DNA of 64,000 bases from Steroidobacter gossypii (lineage in GTDB: Bacteria > Pseudomonadota > Gammaproteobacteria > Steroidobacterales > Steroidobacteraceae), in the NCBI RefSeq assembly GCF_016801985.1, contig NZ_JAEVLS010000005.1, forward strand, positions 124,001 to 188,000. The letters are read 5' to 3'. This document shows positions 53,172-62,894 of this stretch, in pieces; within the stretch, counting starts at the first letter, position 1, and each line of letters opens with the position of its first letter. The notes beneath the pieces were generated by a model. That model saw only the letters and a program-made list of their open reading frames with translations, was not told where the DNA came from and searched no databases. The position numbers and the translations under genes are program-made.

Positions 53172-55268
53172 TTATTCGGCGGCTTCTGCAGGCTTCGGTG
53201 ACGGCGCGTCCGCGAACACCAGCCGGAACACCACGCCGCCGCCGGGTCGCGGATCGTTGTTTGCACCGGTGCGAACGCCGGGCGACAGCTCGCGTGAGAC
53301 GAACATCGAAATGCCGGTGCCGGCCTTGCCCACCGAGAGGAAAGGTTCAAATACGCGCTTGGAATCGGCGGGCCCGATGGCCGAGCCGCGATCGATGACA
53401 TCGAGATAGCGGCGCTGGGTTGTGGCGCTGCGCCCGACGCGAATCTCGACCGGATCGGTCGAGTTACTGGCGCGACCGTACATCAGCAGATCGGTGCACA
53501 ACGTCCACAACAGCTTTTGAAGGTGAGCAGGATCGGCTCGCACCGGCACGTTTTCGCGCGGCGCGCTGAGCCGCAAAGTATCGGCGTCAATGTCTTCGGC
53601 CTGCCAAAACTCGGTGAGGAATTCCTTGCACCACGACGCGAGATCCACACGCTCCAGCCGCACCGATTCGCGCCGACCGAACTGCAGCGCATTGCCGATG
53701 ATGATGCGCAAGCGTGGATCGTTATTCGTGAGCATATTGCCAGGCGGCCGCGGAGGCTGCGGTGGCGGCCCTTGTGGCCGGCGCGTTTGTGCACCCGTAT
53801 TCGCTCCGGTCGGCGGTCGAACCGAAGGTTGTTGTTGCTGTCGCCGGGTTTGTGCTCCAGTCGCCGCGGAAGTCGGCGGACGCGCCTGTGGCTGCGGCGG
53901 TCTGGGGGCGTTTGCCCATGGTGAGACTTCCTGGAGCGCCGCGCGATATGTGTTCTGTCGCGCCAGATTCTCGCGCAATGTGTTGGCGCGATAACCCTCG
54001 TCGAGCTGGCCAACCTCCTCCACAGGCTCTTCTTCTCGATACACATCGGGACGAGCGGAATCGAAACGTGACGGACTGGGGCGGCGCGGTCCTTCTCGAT
54101 ACGACTCCTCGAATGGATTGCTTCGTGACTGACTGCTGCGCAGAGCGCTGACGGGCGCCAGGCTGCCAGCGTAGGGCCCGCCCTCATAGGACGGCTCGCG
54201 CACCGCGCCGGCTGCATACGGGCTTTGAAATGAAGGCGCCGGCGCACGCGGCGGAGGTGGCGGGGGTTCGGGCGCAGGCTCGCGAGGCGCCGGCATTTGA
54301 TTGACCTGCACCGACGCTGGAACCATCGAGCCCGCCAGCCACGCCGGCGCGCGCGATTTGTCTTCAACGAAGATCAGCGCCGGTCCCTGCACGCTGTTAT
54401 CGAGCGACACGAACTTCAGCTGCAGGCGACGCTCGCCGTCGAACCCCATCATGGTCGGCGAGCTGCGGCTTTCGTCGCAGAAAGAACGGCGCCAAACGTC
54501 GAGCAGGTTGAACAGTCGCGGCGAGATACTGCCGAGGGTTAGCCCTTGGGACGCGTTGCCGCCCTGGAGCAAGGTGGAGGCGGCATCGGAAATCATCGTC
54601 ACCCGGTTCTCGCCGTCGACCACCAGCACGCCTTCCCGCAGGTGCACGGTGAGAGCACGGTGCAGGTCGACCAGTTCGTTGTTGGCCGCTTCGCGGAGCC
54701 GGCTGATCTCTTCGTTCTGACGCATCACCCGCGCCAGCTGCGAGATGCCCAGCGAGATGACGATGGTCAGTGCGCCCGAGATGCCTGCCGTGGTGAGATC
54801 GCCCGTGGCGTCGGTGTTCGCCAGCAGTGTGATGATTGGCTGAACGAGCATGGCCATGGCCGCGCTGACGGCGATGGCCATGGCCAGGCGACGCCGCAGG
54901 ATGAAGCTGGCCGCCCCGATGGACAGCACCACCAGTGCCGAGATCCCGCCGTTCACGCCGCCGCTGGCGTAGGTCAGCAGCGATAGCACCAGGACATCGG
55001 CGAACACACCGGTCCATGTCTGCAACACGATATCGGGGTTGCGGCGGCGGATGCTGCCAACCGAAATGCCCGCGTACAGGAAATAGGCGGTCGCGGCCCC
55101 GGCGAACAGCGCGGGGTCGAGCTGCCCGACGGTCTCGGGCATGATGGAAACGAATAAAGTCGCGAGCGCAGACGCGGCGAGCAGCCGCAGCCCATTGACG
55201 AAGCCGAGCACCCGCCACGACAGCTCGGCCGTCGATATAGGCAAAAAAGTCTCCGGGCTCGATGCCAC
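53172..55268 (-). CDS. PilS-like membrane sensor with a lost phosphoacceptor and a proline-rich insert
   Basis: 698 residues. Residues 18-185 are six membrane helices in the PilS pattern, including LLTYASGGVNGGISALVVLSIGAASFILRRRLAM. A PAS-like domain follows (about 205-302, EGVLVVDGENRVTMISDAAS). Where the histidine-kinase H-box should stand there is instead a disordered, Pro/Gln/Arg-rich region (about 318-512) with two near-repeats of RPPTxAxTGAQTRR and no His. The second DHp helix remains (DPRLRIIIGNALQFGRR), then an ATPase domain (about 540-690) with an altered N-box (CTDLLMYG) and G-box (GTGISMF). Kinase activity is improbable. GTG 55268 follows GGAGGAAGGG. Confidence 0.82.
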   Translation of the reverse strand: MASSPETFLPISTAELSWRVLGFVNGLRLLAASALATLFVSIMPETVGQLDPALFAGAATAYFLYAGISVGSIRRRNPDIVLQTWTGVFADVLVLSLLTYASGGVNGGISALVVLSIGAASFILRRRLAMAIAVSAAMAMLVQPIITLLANTDATGDLTTAGISGALTIVISLGISQLARVMRQNEEISRLREAANNELVDLHRALTVHLREGVLVVDGENRVTMISDAASTLLQGGNASQGLTLGSISPRLFNLLDVWRRSFCDESRSSPTMMGFDGERRLQLKFVSLDNSVQGPALIFVEDKSRAPAWLAGSMVPASVQVNQMPAPREPAPEPPPPPPRAPAPSFQSPYAAGAVREPSYEGGPYAGSLAPVSALRSSQSRSNPFEESYREGPRRPSPSRFDSARPDVYREEEPVEEVGQLDEGYRANTLRENLARQNTYRAALQEVSPWANAPRPPQPQARPPTSAATGAQTRRQQQQPSVRPPTGANTGAQTRRPQGPPPQPPRPPGNMLTNNDPRLRIIIGNALQFGRRESVRLERVDLASWCKEFLTEFWQAEDIDADTLRLSAPRENVPVRADPAHLQKLLWTLCTDLLMYGRASNSTDPVEIRVGRSATTQRRYLDVIDRGSAIGPADSKRVFEPFLSVGKAGTGISMFVSRELSPGVRTGANNDPRPGGGVVFRLVFADAPSPKPAEAAE

Positions 55269-55496
55269 CGCCGCGCCCTTCCTCCCATGTCCAAGGCGGG
55301 GATTCGTCCCGCCACATCCTATTGGATTCGGCCTATGGACTCGGCAAGCGGCCTCGTGCCACGGGCCTGCCATGAGCGTGGCACTGGCCAATGCCGGTCG
55401 CAATAGCTGCACGGATCGGGCGCTGCACTGGACGCTGCGAGACAGGGACGCTAGCGTACCGGCCCCGTTTTTCCCGCCACCGAGCCCGAGGGATGT
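55269..55496. other. 228-base divergent region between the PilS-like gene and the peptidase gene
   Basis: Contains both leaders. The minus-strand GGAGGAAGGG used by the PilS-like gene lies at about 55277-55286. The overlapping reading frames have no coding character. I could not assign a promoter with confidence. Confidence 0.4.
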
Positions 55497-57578
55497 ATGC
55501 GCCCGTTGCCGCTACTCGTTGCGTTGTTGATGACCCTGTCTGTGCCGCTGCCAGCTGCACAGGCCGCGCCGGCCGAGGCGCCCAACCGAATCTTCCAGGG
55601 CCGCGATCTGTTCGGCCTGCAATATGCGGCTGATCCGCAGATCCGCCCCGATGGCAGCGCGGTCGCCTACAGCCGCCGCTCGTTCGACATCATGACCGAC
55701 CGCGGCCGCAGCTCGATCTGGCTGATCGACACTGACTCGGGCCAGCAGACCCCGCTGGTCACTGGCGCCGGCTCGCACAGCTCGCCACGCTGGTCGCCGA
55801 AGGGCGACCGGCTCGCCTATGTATCCACCGCCGAGGACGGCCGCCCGCAGCTGTTCGTGCGCTGGATGCAGAATGGCCAGGCCGCCAAGCTCGCCGAGCT
55901 GCTGGACGCACCGGAATCGCTCACATGGTCGCCGGACGGCAAATGGATCGCGTTCACCATGTTCGCGCCGGATTCCAAACAGCCGCTGGGCGAGGCTCCG
56001 CCCAAGCCGGAGAACGCGCAGTGGGCGCCGCCACTGGAAGTGATCACTGATATCGTCTACCGCACGGATAGCTCCGGCTACCTGAAGCCCGGCTACACGC
56101 ATGTCTATGTCATCGCCGCGGACGGCGGCGCTCCGAGGCAGCTGACATTCGGCGCGTTCGACGAGTCCGGGCCGTTGTCGTGGGCGCCGGACGGCAGCTA
56201 CATCGTGGCCAGCGGCAATAGAAACGAAAACTGGCGCCGCGAGCCGGTGAACTCCGAGCTGTATCGCATCTCGATCGCCGACGGCGCGATCACGCCGCTC
56301 ACCACGCGCAACGGTCCGGACACCAATGCGCGCGTTTCGCCGAACGGCAAGCACATCGCGTATCTCAGCTTCGACGATAAGTTCATGGGTTATCAGAACC
56401 TCGAGCTGTACGTGATGAATGCCGACGGCAGCGATGCGCGTTCGTTGACTGCTTCACTGGACCGTTCCGTGGATCGCGTCGAGTGGGCGCCCGATGGCCG
56501 CAGTCTCTATATTCAATATGACGATCAGGCCGTCACCAAAGTCGCTCGCGTGACGCTCAACGGTCGGGTGACTCCGGTTGCAGAGGGCTTGAGCGGCTCC
56601 GCGCTCGATCGTCCTTACACGGGCGGTGAATTCACCGTCGCGAACGACGGCACCATCGCGTTCACCAGCGGCACCGGCGCGCGGCCGTCGGATATCTCCA
56701 TCGCTCGCGGAGGCCGCACAAAGCAGCTCACTGCTTTGAATGAAGGGCTGCTGGGCGGTAAGACGCTGGGTGAAGTGCGGGCGCTGGAGGTGAAGTCGTC
56801 CTTCGATCAGCGTGACATCGATGCGTGGCTGGTGTTGCCGCCCAACTTCGACCGCAACAAGAAATATCCGCTGATCCTGGAGATTCACGGCGGACCGTTC
56901 GCGGCTTATGGCCCGGTGTTCTCCACCGACAATCAGTTGTACGCCGCGGCGGGTTACGTGGTGTTGTACACCAATCCGCGTGGCTCGACGTCGTATGGCG
57001 ACGAATTCGCCAACCTGATCCATCACAAATATCCCGGCAACGATTACGACGATCTGATCAGCTGCGTCGATGCAGCCATCGCGCAGGGCTTCGTCGATCC
57101 GAACAATCTGTTCGTCACCGGCGGCTCCGGCGGCGGCGTGCTCACCGCCTGGATCGTCGGCAAGACGAACCGCTTCAAGGCGGCGGCCACGCAGAAGCCG
57201 GTGATCAACTGGGCGTCCACCGTGCTGACCACGGACATCGCCACGTTCATGCCCAAGTACTGGTTCGACAAGATGCCTTGGGAGGATCCGGATGCGTACT
57301 GGTCGCGGTCGCCGCTGTCTCTGGTTGGCTCGGTGAAGACCCCTACCCTGGTGGTGGTCGGCGATCAGGACTTCCGCACGCCGCTCTCCGATTCCGAGCA
57401 GTACTATCAAGCGTTGCAGCTCGCGGGCGTCCCCACCGGCCTGGTCAAAGTCCCCGGCGCCTCCCACGGCGGCTTCACCGCCCGCCCCTCGCAGTCGGCC
57501 GCCAAGGCGAGCGCGATTTTGGCGTGGTTCGAACGTTATAAATCCAAGCCTGCCTCGGGCTCTCAGCCCGCTCCTTGA
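55497..57578 (+). CDS. Exported S9-family prolyl oligopeptidase/dipeptidyl peptidase
   Basis: 693 residues with a signal peptide (LLVALLMTLSVPLPAAQA). Residues 40-400 form a beta-propeller of the TolB/WD40 type with repeats such as SPRWSPKGDRLAYVS and LTWSPDGKWIAF. The C-terminal alpha/beta hydrolase has the nucleophile in VTGGSGGGVL, catalytic Asp in VVGDQDFRTP and His in GASHGGF, the order of S9C acylaminoacyl-peptidase-like enzymes. It cleaves short peptides in the periplasm. Start ATG 55497. Confidence 0.94.
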   Translation: MRPLPLLVALLMTLSVPLPAAQAAPAEAPNRIFQGRDLFGLQYAADPQIRPDGSAVAYSRRSFDIMTDRGRSSIWLIDTDSGQQTPLVTGAGSHSSPRWSPKGDRLAYVSTAEDGRPQLFVRWMQNGQAAKLAELLDAPESLTWSPDGKWIAFTMFAPDSKQPLGEAPPKPENAQWAPPLEVITDIVYRTDSSGYLKPGYTHVYVIAADGGAPRQLTFGAFDESGPLSWAPDGSYIVASGNRNENWRREPVNSELYRISIADGAITPLTTRNGPDTNARVSPNGKHIAYLSFDDKFMGYQNLELYVMNADGSDARSLTASLDRSVDRVEWAPDGRSLYIQYDDQAVTKVARVTLNGRVTPVAEGLSGSALDRPYTGGEFTVANDGTIAFTSGTGARPSDISIARGGRTKQLTALNEGLLGGKTLGEVRALEVKSSFDQRDIDAWLVLPPNFDRNKKYPLILEIHGGPFAAYGPVFSTDNQLYAAAGYVVLYTNPRGSTSYGDEFANLIHHKYPGNDYDDLISCVDAAIAQGFVDPNNLFVTGGSGGGVLTAWIVGKTNRFKAAATQKPVINWASTVLTTDIATFMPKYWFDKMPWEDPDAYWSRSPLSLVGSVKTPTLVVVGDQDFRTPLSDSEQYYQALQLAGVPTGLVKVPGASHGGFTARPSQSAAKASAILAWFERYKSKPASGSQPAP

Positions 57579-57621
57579 ACTTTCGCTGATTTTCGTTTTC
57601 GTTCGAAGACCCACCCCCTAA

Positions 57622-57645
57622 CCCCCTCCCGTGCTCGGGAGGGGG
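57622..57645 (+). repeat. Perfect palindromic hairpin after the peptidase gene
   Basis: ccccctcccg, loop tgct, cgggaggggg: ten paired bases. It is followed at a distance by AATAGATATTTTTAT, so it may help end the peptidase transcript, and it also looks like a dispersed palindromic element. Confidence 0.6.
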
Positions 57646-57832
57646 AATAGATATTTTTATCTTTCGCCTGCGGCGGGCTTTCCGGAAAAGGAAAGCCGAC
57701 TATGTGTGTGCTCACTAGTCCCTCCGTGCCGAAGGGGGAATCGGTTCTTCGCCTCGACGCCTCTTAACGCCACCAAGAGCAGCGGAGGCCGCACACCCAA
57801 CTCCGTAGACCCGTCAACGAAGCAGCGCCCCA

Positions 57833-57862
57833 ATAAAAAGGCCGGGCTAACAAGCCCGGCCC
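57833..57862 (-). terminator. Intrinsic terminator of the GlsB/YeaQ-like gene
   Basis: On the minus strand gggccgggct pairs with agcccggcc across a TTGT-type loop and is followed by TTTTTATT. It stands about 28 bases after the stop of the gene at 57891. Confidence 0.85.
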
Positions 57863-57890
57863 GTTTGCATTTCGACCCGGAAGAATGCGC

Positions 57891-58157
57891 TTAACGCACG
57901 CTACCGCGACGGAACAAGTTGACGATGGCCAGCAAGATGACAGCGCCCAGCAACGAGACCAGGAAGGTCGCGAGCGAGATGCCCTCGTTGATGGTTCCTA
58001 CGCCGACCATCGGCGAAACAATGAACCCCGCCAGCAACGCGCCGACGATGCCCACGATCACGTTCAACAACACACCTTGCTGTGCATCGGTGCGCATGAT
58101 GATGCTGGCCAGCCAGCCAACCACGCCGCCGACGATCAACCAAACGAGAATACCCAT
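57891..58157 (-). CDS. GlsB/YeaQ/YmgE-family small membrane protein
   Basis: 88 residues with three hydrophobic segments. The family pattern is clear: MGILVWLIVGGVVGWLASIIM, GVLLNVIVGIVGALLAGFIV and SLLGAVILLAIVNLF. It is a small inner-membrane protein often induced by stress or stationary phase; the precise role is unknown. A good Shine-Dalgarno (GGAGG) precedes ATG 58157. A strong terminator follows. Confidence 0.92.
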   Translation of the reverse strand: MGILVWLIVGGVVGWLASIIMRTDAQQGVLLNVIVGIVGALLAGFIVSPMVGVGTINEGISLATFLVSLLGAVILLAIVNLFRRGSVR

Positions 58158-58240
58158 AAGACCCTCCTCCGGGGCGTCGTAACCAGTGTCAGCGACGAAA
58201 TGAGGGGGCCTGGGGGTTGGTTCCGTAACGGCCGGTCGAT

Positions 58241-58609
58241 TTAGTCAGTAAATCGGGACACCAGACGTGCGATGACCGCCTGCTGCGGCTGGTCCGGTAA
58301 ATAACGCACGGACACAGTCGCTCCGACCGCCGGCAAAGAGGCGCGCAATTCGCCGGCCGCGCGACGGTCGACATGACAACCGCGCACTGTGCCTTCGATG
58401 CCGACCGGCTCGAATTCGAAATAGATGCGCGTGAAAGCGCCCCACAGCTTGGGACGCCAGACATGCAGGACGCGGCCATGGGCGACCTGGCCTCGTTTCA
58501 AAATCTCCTGCTGCAACCTGGCGGCGCGCGACACGCTCAACGACGACAAAATCGCCGCGACCATGGCGCCCGAGAGGAAGGCGATAATGGGCATCAATTC
58601 TGCAGACAT
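58241..58609 (-). CDS. DUF3592-like small membrane protein
   Basis: 122 residues. One membrane helix at 5-25 (MPIIAFLSGAMVAAILSSLSV), then ARLQQEILKRGQVAHGRVLHVW and a beta-rich domain ending VGATVSVRYLPDQPQQAVIARL, the DUF3592 pattern. Function unknown. ATG 58609 is preferred; the frame runs upstream to 58684 without coding character. Confidence 0.75.
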   Translation of the reverse strand: MSAELMPIIAFLSGAMVAAILSSLSVSRAARLQQEILKRGQVAHGRVLHVWRPKLWGAFTRIYFEFEPVGIEGTVRGCHVDRRAAGELRASLPAVGATVSVRYLPDQPQQAVIARLVSRFTD

Positions 58610-58781
58610 TGCTGAATCCACGACGAAGGGGCGGCACGCGCAGAATGCGGGAGACGCTCTGCGACAATCAGCGCAGTGGATCACGAATCCGCGCGCATTA
58701 CCTTCAGGCAGATCCTGAATAATGGGCGAACGATGTTTCCTGACATCGATGTTTGCTCAGGTCGAGCGTATTTTTCTTACA

Positions 58782-59735
58782 TCATTGTTTGTCGAGCCAG
58801 GCACCCAACCCTTGGGCGTTCAGCTCGATATCGGTCGCCAGCGCTTCGCGTAGGAAAGATTCCGGCAAGGTCGACCCGCAGCGACGCAGCTCGGCGATAT
58901 AGATGTCGGCGAACGCCCGTCTCAATTGCTCATGCCGATCCGCCACCCGCGACAGCTCCCGTGCGGCGTCGACCATGGCATCCACCTGCGCCAGAAACTG
59001 CACTGCCAGGGCTTCCGGATTGCCCACCGCGCCGTAGTGGGTCAGATACATCAACGCCGGCCGCTGAGCGAGCAGCCGTGCCACCGACTCATGCAGCGCC
59101 TTTGGATCGAACTGAATTGGCGCGGTTGCAGGCACCACGTAGGGCCCGCGAGGCGTGTGCAGCTCGGGATAGGCAAGGCCGAAAGTGTCGCCCGTAAACC
59201 AGCCCTGGCTCGCCTCATCCCATATGCAGTGGTGATGTTTCGCGTGACCCGGCGTATCCATGAAGCGCAGCGGCCGTCCGCCCAAGGAAACAACCATCCC
59301 ATCGCTGGTCGTGGTCACCCGCTCCTCCGGCACCGGCACGAGCTCGCCGTAATCACGATTCGCCACCTCGACCCCATACACGGCGCGCACTCCTTCCATG
59401 AGCACCGTGGGATCGATCATGTGACGCGCGCCCCGGGGATGAATCAGCATCCTCGCGTTCGGCAGCTCTCGCATCAGCAACCCCGCGCCGCCTGCGTGGT
59501 CCAGATGCACATGCGTCGGAATCACGTAGTCCACGGCGCTTCGCTCCAGGCCCACCGCCTCCAGTGCGGCCAGCAAGCGAGGCACGGCAGCGTTCGGGCC
59601 AGTATCGATATATGCCGCGTGACCGTTCTCTACGATCAAATAAGCGGCATCGAAGCGAGGCCGGACGAAGCCGGTGTCGATGACCGTGATGCCGTGCTCG
59701 AGGTGTTGGCAGAACTCGGTGCTAGTGGCGCTCAT
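58782..59735 (-). CDS. Metallo-beta-lactamase-fold hydrolase
   Basis: 317 residues. The metal-binding motif is THVHLDHAGG at about 71-80 (H-x-H-x-D-H), with further ligands in DTPGHAKHHH and FTGDTFG, then THYGAVG near 215. It resembles glyoxalase-II-like or lactonase hydrolases; it is not clearly a beta-lactamase. Start ATG 59735 lies inside the last 14 bases of the RND pump gene, so the two are translationally coupled and it may act on a pump substrate. Cytoplasmic. Confidence 0.87.
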   Translation of the reverse strand: MSATSTEFCQHLEHGITVIDTGFVRPRFDAAYLIVENGHAAYIDTGPNAAVPRLLAALEAVGLERSAVDYVIPTHVHLDHAGGAGLLMRELPNARMLIHPRGARHMIDPTVLMEGVRAVYGVEVANRDYGELVPVPEERVTTTSDGMVVSLGGRPLRFMDTPGHAKHHHCIWDEASQGWFTGDTFGLAYPELHTPRGPYVVPATAPIQFDPKALHESVARLLAQRPALMYLTHYGAVGNPEALAVQFLAQVDAMVDAARELSRVADRHEQLRRAFADIYIAELRRCGSTLPESFLREALATDIELNAQGLGAWLDKQ

Positions 59736-62700
59736 GAGGCTCGTTGTGCAGTGGATGAACCGAGCCGGTCCCGGCCGACGGCCGGTGCTGGCCCAGCATT
59801 CGATCCAGCATGCGGCTGACATGCTCGGGCGACTTGGTGCGCCGGGCAAAAATGGAATAAACCGCCGGCACCGCGAACAACGTCAGGAACACCGAAACGA
59901 TGGTGCCGTAGAACACCACGATGCCGATAGGAATGCGCTGCTCGGAGCCGGCGCCCGTAGCAAACAACAGAGGCAGCGCGCCGAACGCCGTACACAAGCT
60001 GGTCATGAGCACCGGCCGCAGCCGCGTTTCGGCCGCCTTCACCACGGCCTCGGTGAACTCCACGCCGCGATCTCGCAGCTGATTGGCGAACTCGACGATG
60101 AGCACACCGTTCTTCGCCGCGATACCGATCAGCATCACCACGGCGATCTGACTGAAGATGTTGATGCTCTGGCCATACAGTTTGAGGCCGAACACCGCGC
60201 CGAGCAGCGCCAGCGGCACCGTCACCATGATGATGGCCGGATGCACGAAGCTTTCGAACTGCGCCGCCAGCACCAGGAACACAACGGCCAGCGCGAAGAA
60301 GAACGTCAGATACATTTGCTCGCCGGCGCGCAGGTACTGCTCGGACTCGCCGTCCCACATCACCACCGCTTCGGGAGGCAACTCGCGCGCGGCAGTCTCT
60401 TGGAACCACTCGATCGCATCACCCAGGGTATAACCCGGCGCGAGATCGCCGCGGATTTCCACCGAGCGCAGTCGATTGAAACGCGGCAACTGCACGGCGC
60501 CGGCCGTCTCCTCGACCTGCACCACGTTCGACAATGGAATCAGCGTATCGCCGCGCGCCGAACGCACACGAATGTTTGTTAGATCGGTGATGGTCTCGCG
60601 CGCATCATCGCTGGCTTGCAGGATGACGTTGTACTCGCGACCGCGATCGACATACGTCGTGACGATGCGCGAGCCGAGCACAGTCTCGAGGGTGCGTCCG
60701 ACCACTTGCAACGAAACGCCCAACTCCGCCGCGCGGCTGCGATCGATCGAGACACGCAACTGCGGCTTGCGCTCTTTGTAACTGTTGTCGACATTGCGCA
60801 GGCCCGGATACTGGCGCGCCAGGTCCAGCATCTTGTTCGACCAGACCGCCAGCGACTCATAATCCGGACCGCCCAGCACGGCCTCGAATGGGCGACCCGA
60901 ACCGCGCCGACCGAGGCTGCCGAATTGATTGGCCATGGCGCGCACGCCGGGCATCGCCTGCTGCGCCTGGCTCACGATCGCGTCCTGAATCTCGCGCGCC
61001 GAGCGCTTTCGATCGTGCCAGTCGGTAAGCATCATGAAGACACGCGCCGAGTTCACATCGCCCGTGCGCACCTGGCCGCCGCCGGCGCCCGGCACTCGCA
61101 GCAGGATGTGTTCGATATCGCCGTGCGTCTGCTGTTCCTTGAGTGCGATGGCTTCGAGCTTCAGAGCGTACTGATACATGTGATCGAAGCTGGTGCCTTC
61201 CGGCGCTTCGATGCTGACGCTGGCGCGACCCGAATCGGCCAGCGGCGTGAACTCCGACGGCACCGAGCGGAATGTCACTGCGCCCAACACCACCAGGCCA
61301 CCGACTGCGCCGACGATCAGCCAGGGACGGCGAATCAGCGAGCGCAGGCGTCGGTCATAAACTTCGGAGAGCCGGCGGAAGAAGCGATCCACGCCCTGGG
61401 CGAAGCGATTGCGATGCAGCTCGGGCAGCTTGGAGGCCAGCATCGGCGTGAGCGTCAGTGCGACCAGCGCCGAGAACAACACCGACGCCGCCAGAGTGAA
61501 GCCGAATTCGCTGAACAAACGTCCCAGATCGCCCGGCAGGAATGAGATCGGAATGAACACGGCCGCGAGCGTCAAGGTCGTGGCAATAACCGCGAAACCG
61601 ATCTCGCTACTTCCAGTAACCGCAGCAACCAGCGGCGGCTCGCCCATCTCGGTGCGACGATGCACGTTCTCGAGCACCACGATGGCGTCGTCCACCACCA
61701 GACCGATGGCCAGCACCAGGCCGAGCAAGGTGAGCACGTTCACCGAGTAGCCCAAGGCATACATCACCGTGAACGAGGCGATGATGGATACCGGAATGGT
61801 CACGGCCGGGATCAGTGTCGCGCGCAGGCTGCCCAGGAACGCATAGATCACCAGCAGCACCGACAACAGTGCGAACACGACCGCGATGATCACCTCACGC
61901 AGCGCCGCTTCGATGGCAATGCCGTTGTCCACGCCGACCTGCAACTTCGCGCCGCGCGGCAAGGTGTCCTGCAAACGATCGATCTCGGCTCGAACGCCGC
62001 GCACGATGTCCAGCGTGTTCGCTTTCGACTGAGCCTCCACCGCCATCGAAACGCCGGCCTCGCCATCGAAGCGAGCTGTGGCGCGATCGTTCTCCGCCGC
62101 CAGCTGCACCTTCGCGACTTCGCTCAAACGAATCAAATGACCGTCGGAGCCGCGCGCGATCACGAGATCGCGAAAGTCCTGTTCATCGTCCAGGCCGACC
62201 AGGGTGCGGAGCGTGAACTCGCGCGTTTTGGATTCGATACGTCCCGCGGGCAACTCGACGTTCTCACGTCGTAGCGCGTCCTCGACGTCGGTCACCGTCA
62301 ACTGGCGCGCCGCCAGCGCCTGGCGATCCAGCCAGATACGCATCGAGTAGCGCCGTGCGCCGTTGATGGAAACGCGCGCCACGCCGGGCACCGTAGAGAG
62401 TCGGTCGATCAGATTGCGCTCGGCGTAGTCGGTCACTTCCAGCACCGACATGTTGTCGGAGCTGAACAGGATGTACATGACCGGGTCCGAGCCCGCATCG
62501 GCTTTGAGCACCTCCGGCGGGTCCGCTTCTTCCGGCAGATTGCCCAGCACTCGCGCCACTCGATCGCGCACGTCGTTGGCCGCGCCGTCGATCTCGCGAT
62601 CCACGTCGAACTCGATGCGCACCGAGGAGCGCTCGTCCTCGCTGTCGGACTCGATCTTGAGAATGCCCTCGATGCCGGCGACCGAATCTTCGATCACCTG

Positions 62701-62892
62701 GGTGATCTTGGTCTCGATGACCGCGGCCGAGGCGCCCGTATAGGTGGTGGTGACCGACACCACCGGCCGATCGATGTCGGGATATTCGCGAACCGCCAGG
62801 CGTTGCAGCGACACCAGGCCGAAGATGATCAGCAACAGACTGATGACGGTCGCGAAGACCGGGCGGCGAACCGACAGCTCGGACAGCTTCAT
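59722..62892 (-). CDS. RND efflux pump, inner-membrane transporter (HAE1 type)
   Basis: 1056 residues with twelve membrane helices and two large periplasmic loops, as in AcrB/MexB. It starts MKLSELSVRRPVFATVISLLL, and the proton-relay Asp pair stands in LVVDDAIVVLENV. Later blocks IGIAAKNGVLIVEFANQLRDRG and the mid-protein TIPVSIIASFTVMYALGYSVN confirm the family. It exports hydrophobic compounds, with the adaptor encoded two bases upstream and an outer-membrane channel encoded elsewhere. The substrate is unknown. Confidence 0.96.
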   Translation of the reverse strand: MKLSELSVRRPVFATVISLLLIIFGLVSLQRLAVREYPDIDRPVVSVTTTYTGASAAVIETKITQVIEDSVAGIEGILKIESDSEDERSSVRIEFDVDREIDGAANDVRDRVARVLGNLPEEADPPEVLKADAGSDPVMYILFSSDNMSVLEVTDYAERNLIDRLSTVPGVARVSINGARRYSMRIWLDRQALAARQLTVTDVEDALRRENVELPAGRIESKTREFTLRTLVGLDDEQDFRDLVIARGSDGHLIRLSEVAKVQLAAENDRATARFDGEAGVSMAVEAQSKANTLDIVRGVRAEIDRLQDTLPRGAKLQVGVDNGIAIEAALREVIIAVVFALLSVLLVIYAFLGSLRATLIPAVTIPVSIIASFTVMYALGYSVNVLTLLGLVLAIGLVVDDAIVVLENVHRRTEMGEPPLVAAVTGSSEIGFAVIATTLTLAAVFIPISFLPGDLGRLFSEFGFTLAASVLFSALVALTLTPMLASKLPELHRNRFAQGVDRFFRRLSEVYDRRLRSLIRRPWLIVGAVGGLVVLGAVTFRSVPSEFTPLADSGRASVSIEAPEGTSFDHMYQYALKLEAIALKEQQTHGDIEHILLRVPGAGGGQVRTGDVNSARVFMMLTDWHDRKRSAREIQDAIVSQAQQAMPGVRAMANQFGSLGRRGSGRPFEAVLGGPDYESLAVWSNKMLDLARQYPGLRNVDNSYKERKPQLRVSIDRSRAAELGVSLQVVGRTLETVLGSRIVTTYVDRGREYNVILQASDDARETITDLTNIRVRSARGDTLIPLSNVVQVEETAGAVQLPRFNRLRSVEIRGDLAPGYTLGDAIEWFQETAARELPPEAVVMWDGESEQYLRAGEQMYLTFFFALAVVFLVLAAQFESFVHPAIIMVTVPLALLGAVFGLKLYGQSINIFSQIAVVMLIGIAAKNGVLIVEFANQLRDRGVEFTEAVVKAAETRLRPVLMTSLCTAFGALPLLFATGAGSEQRIPIGIVVFYGTIVSVFLTLFAVPAVYSIFARRTKSPEHVSRMLDRMLGQHRPSAGTGSVHPLHNEPHERH

Positions 62893-62894
62893 GG

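Larger units (their letters stand above)
57579..57890. other. 312-base intergenic region with palindromic elements
   Basis: No gene found. It holds, in order, a perfect 10-base hairpin (57622-57645), a smaller 8-base hairpin (57676-57697) and the terminator of the minus-strand GlsB-like gene (57833-57862). The first hairpin sits in a CT-rich acceccct-style tract of the sort that occurs as dispersed repeats in Xanthomonadales. Confidence 0.55.
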
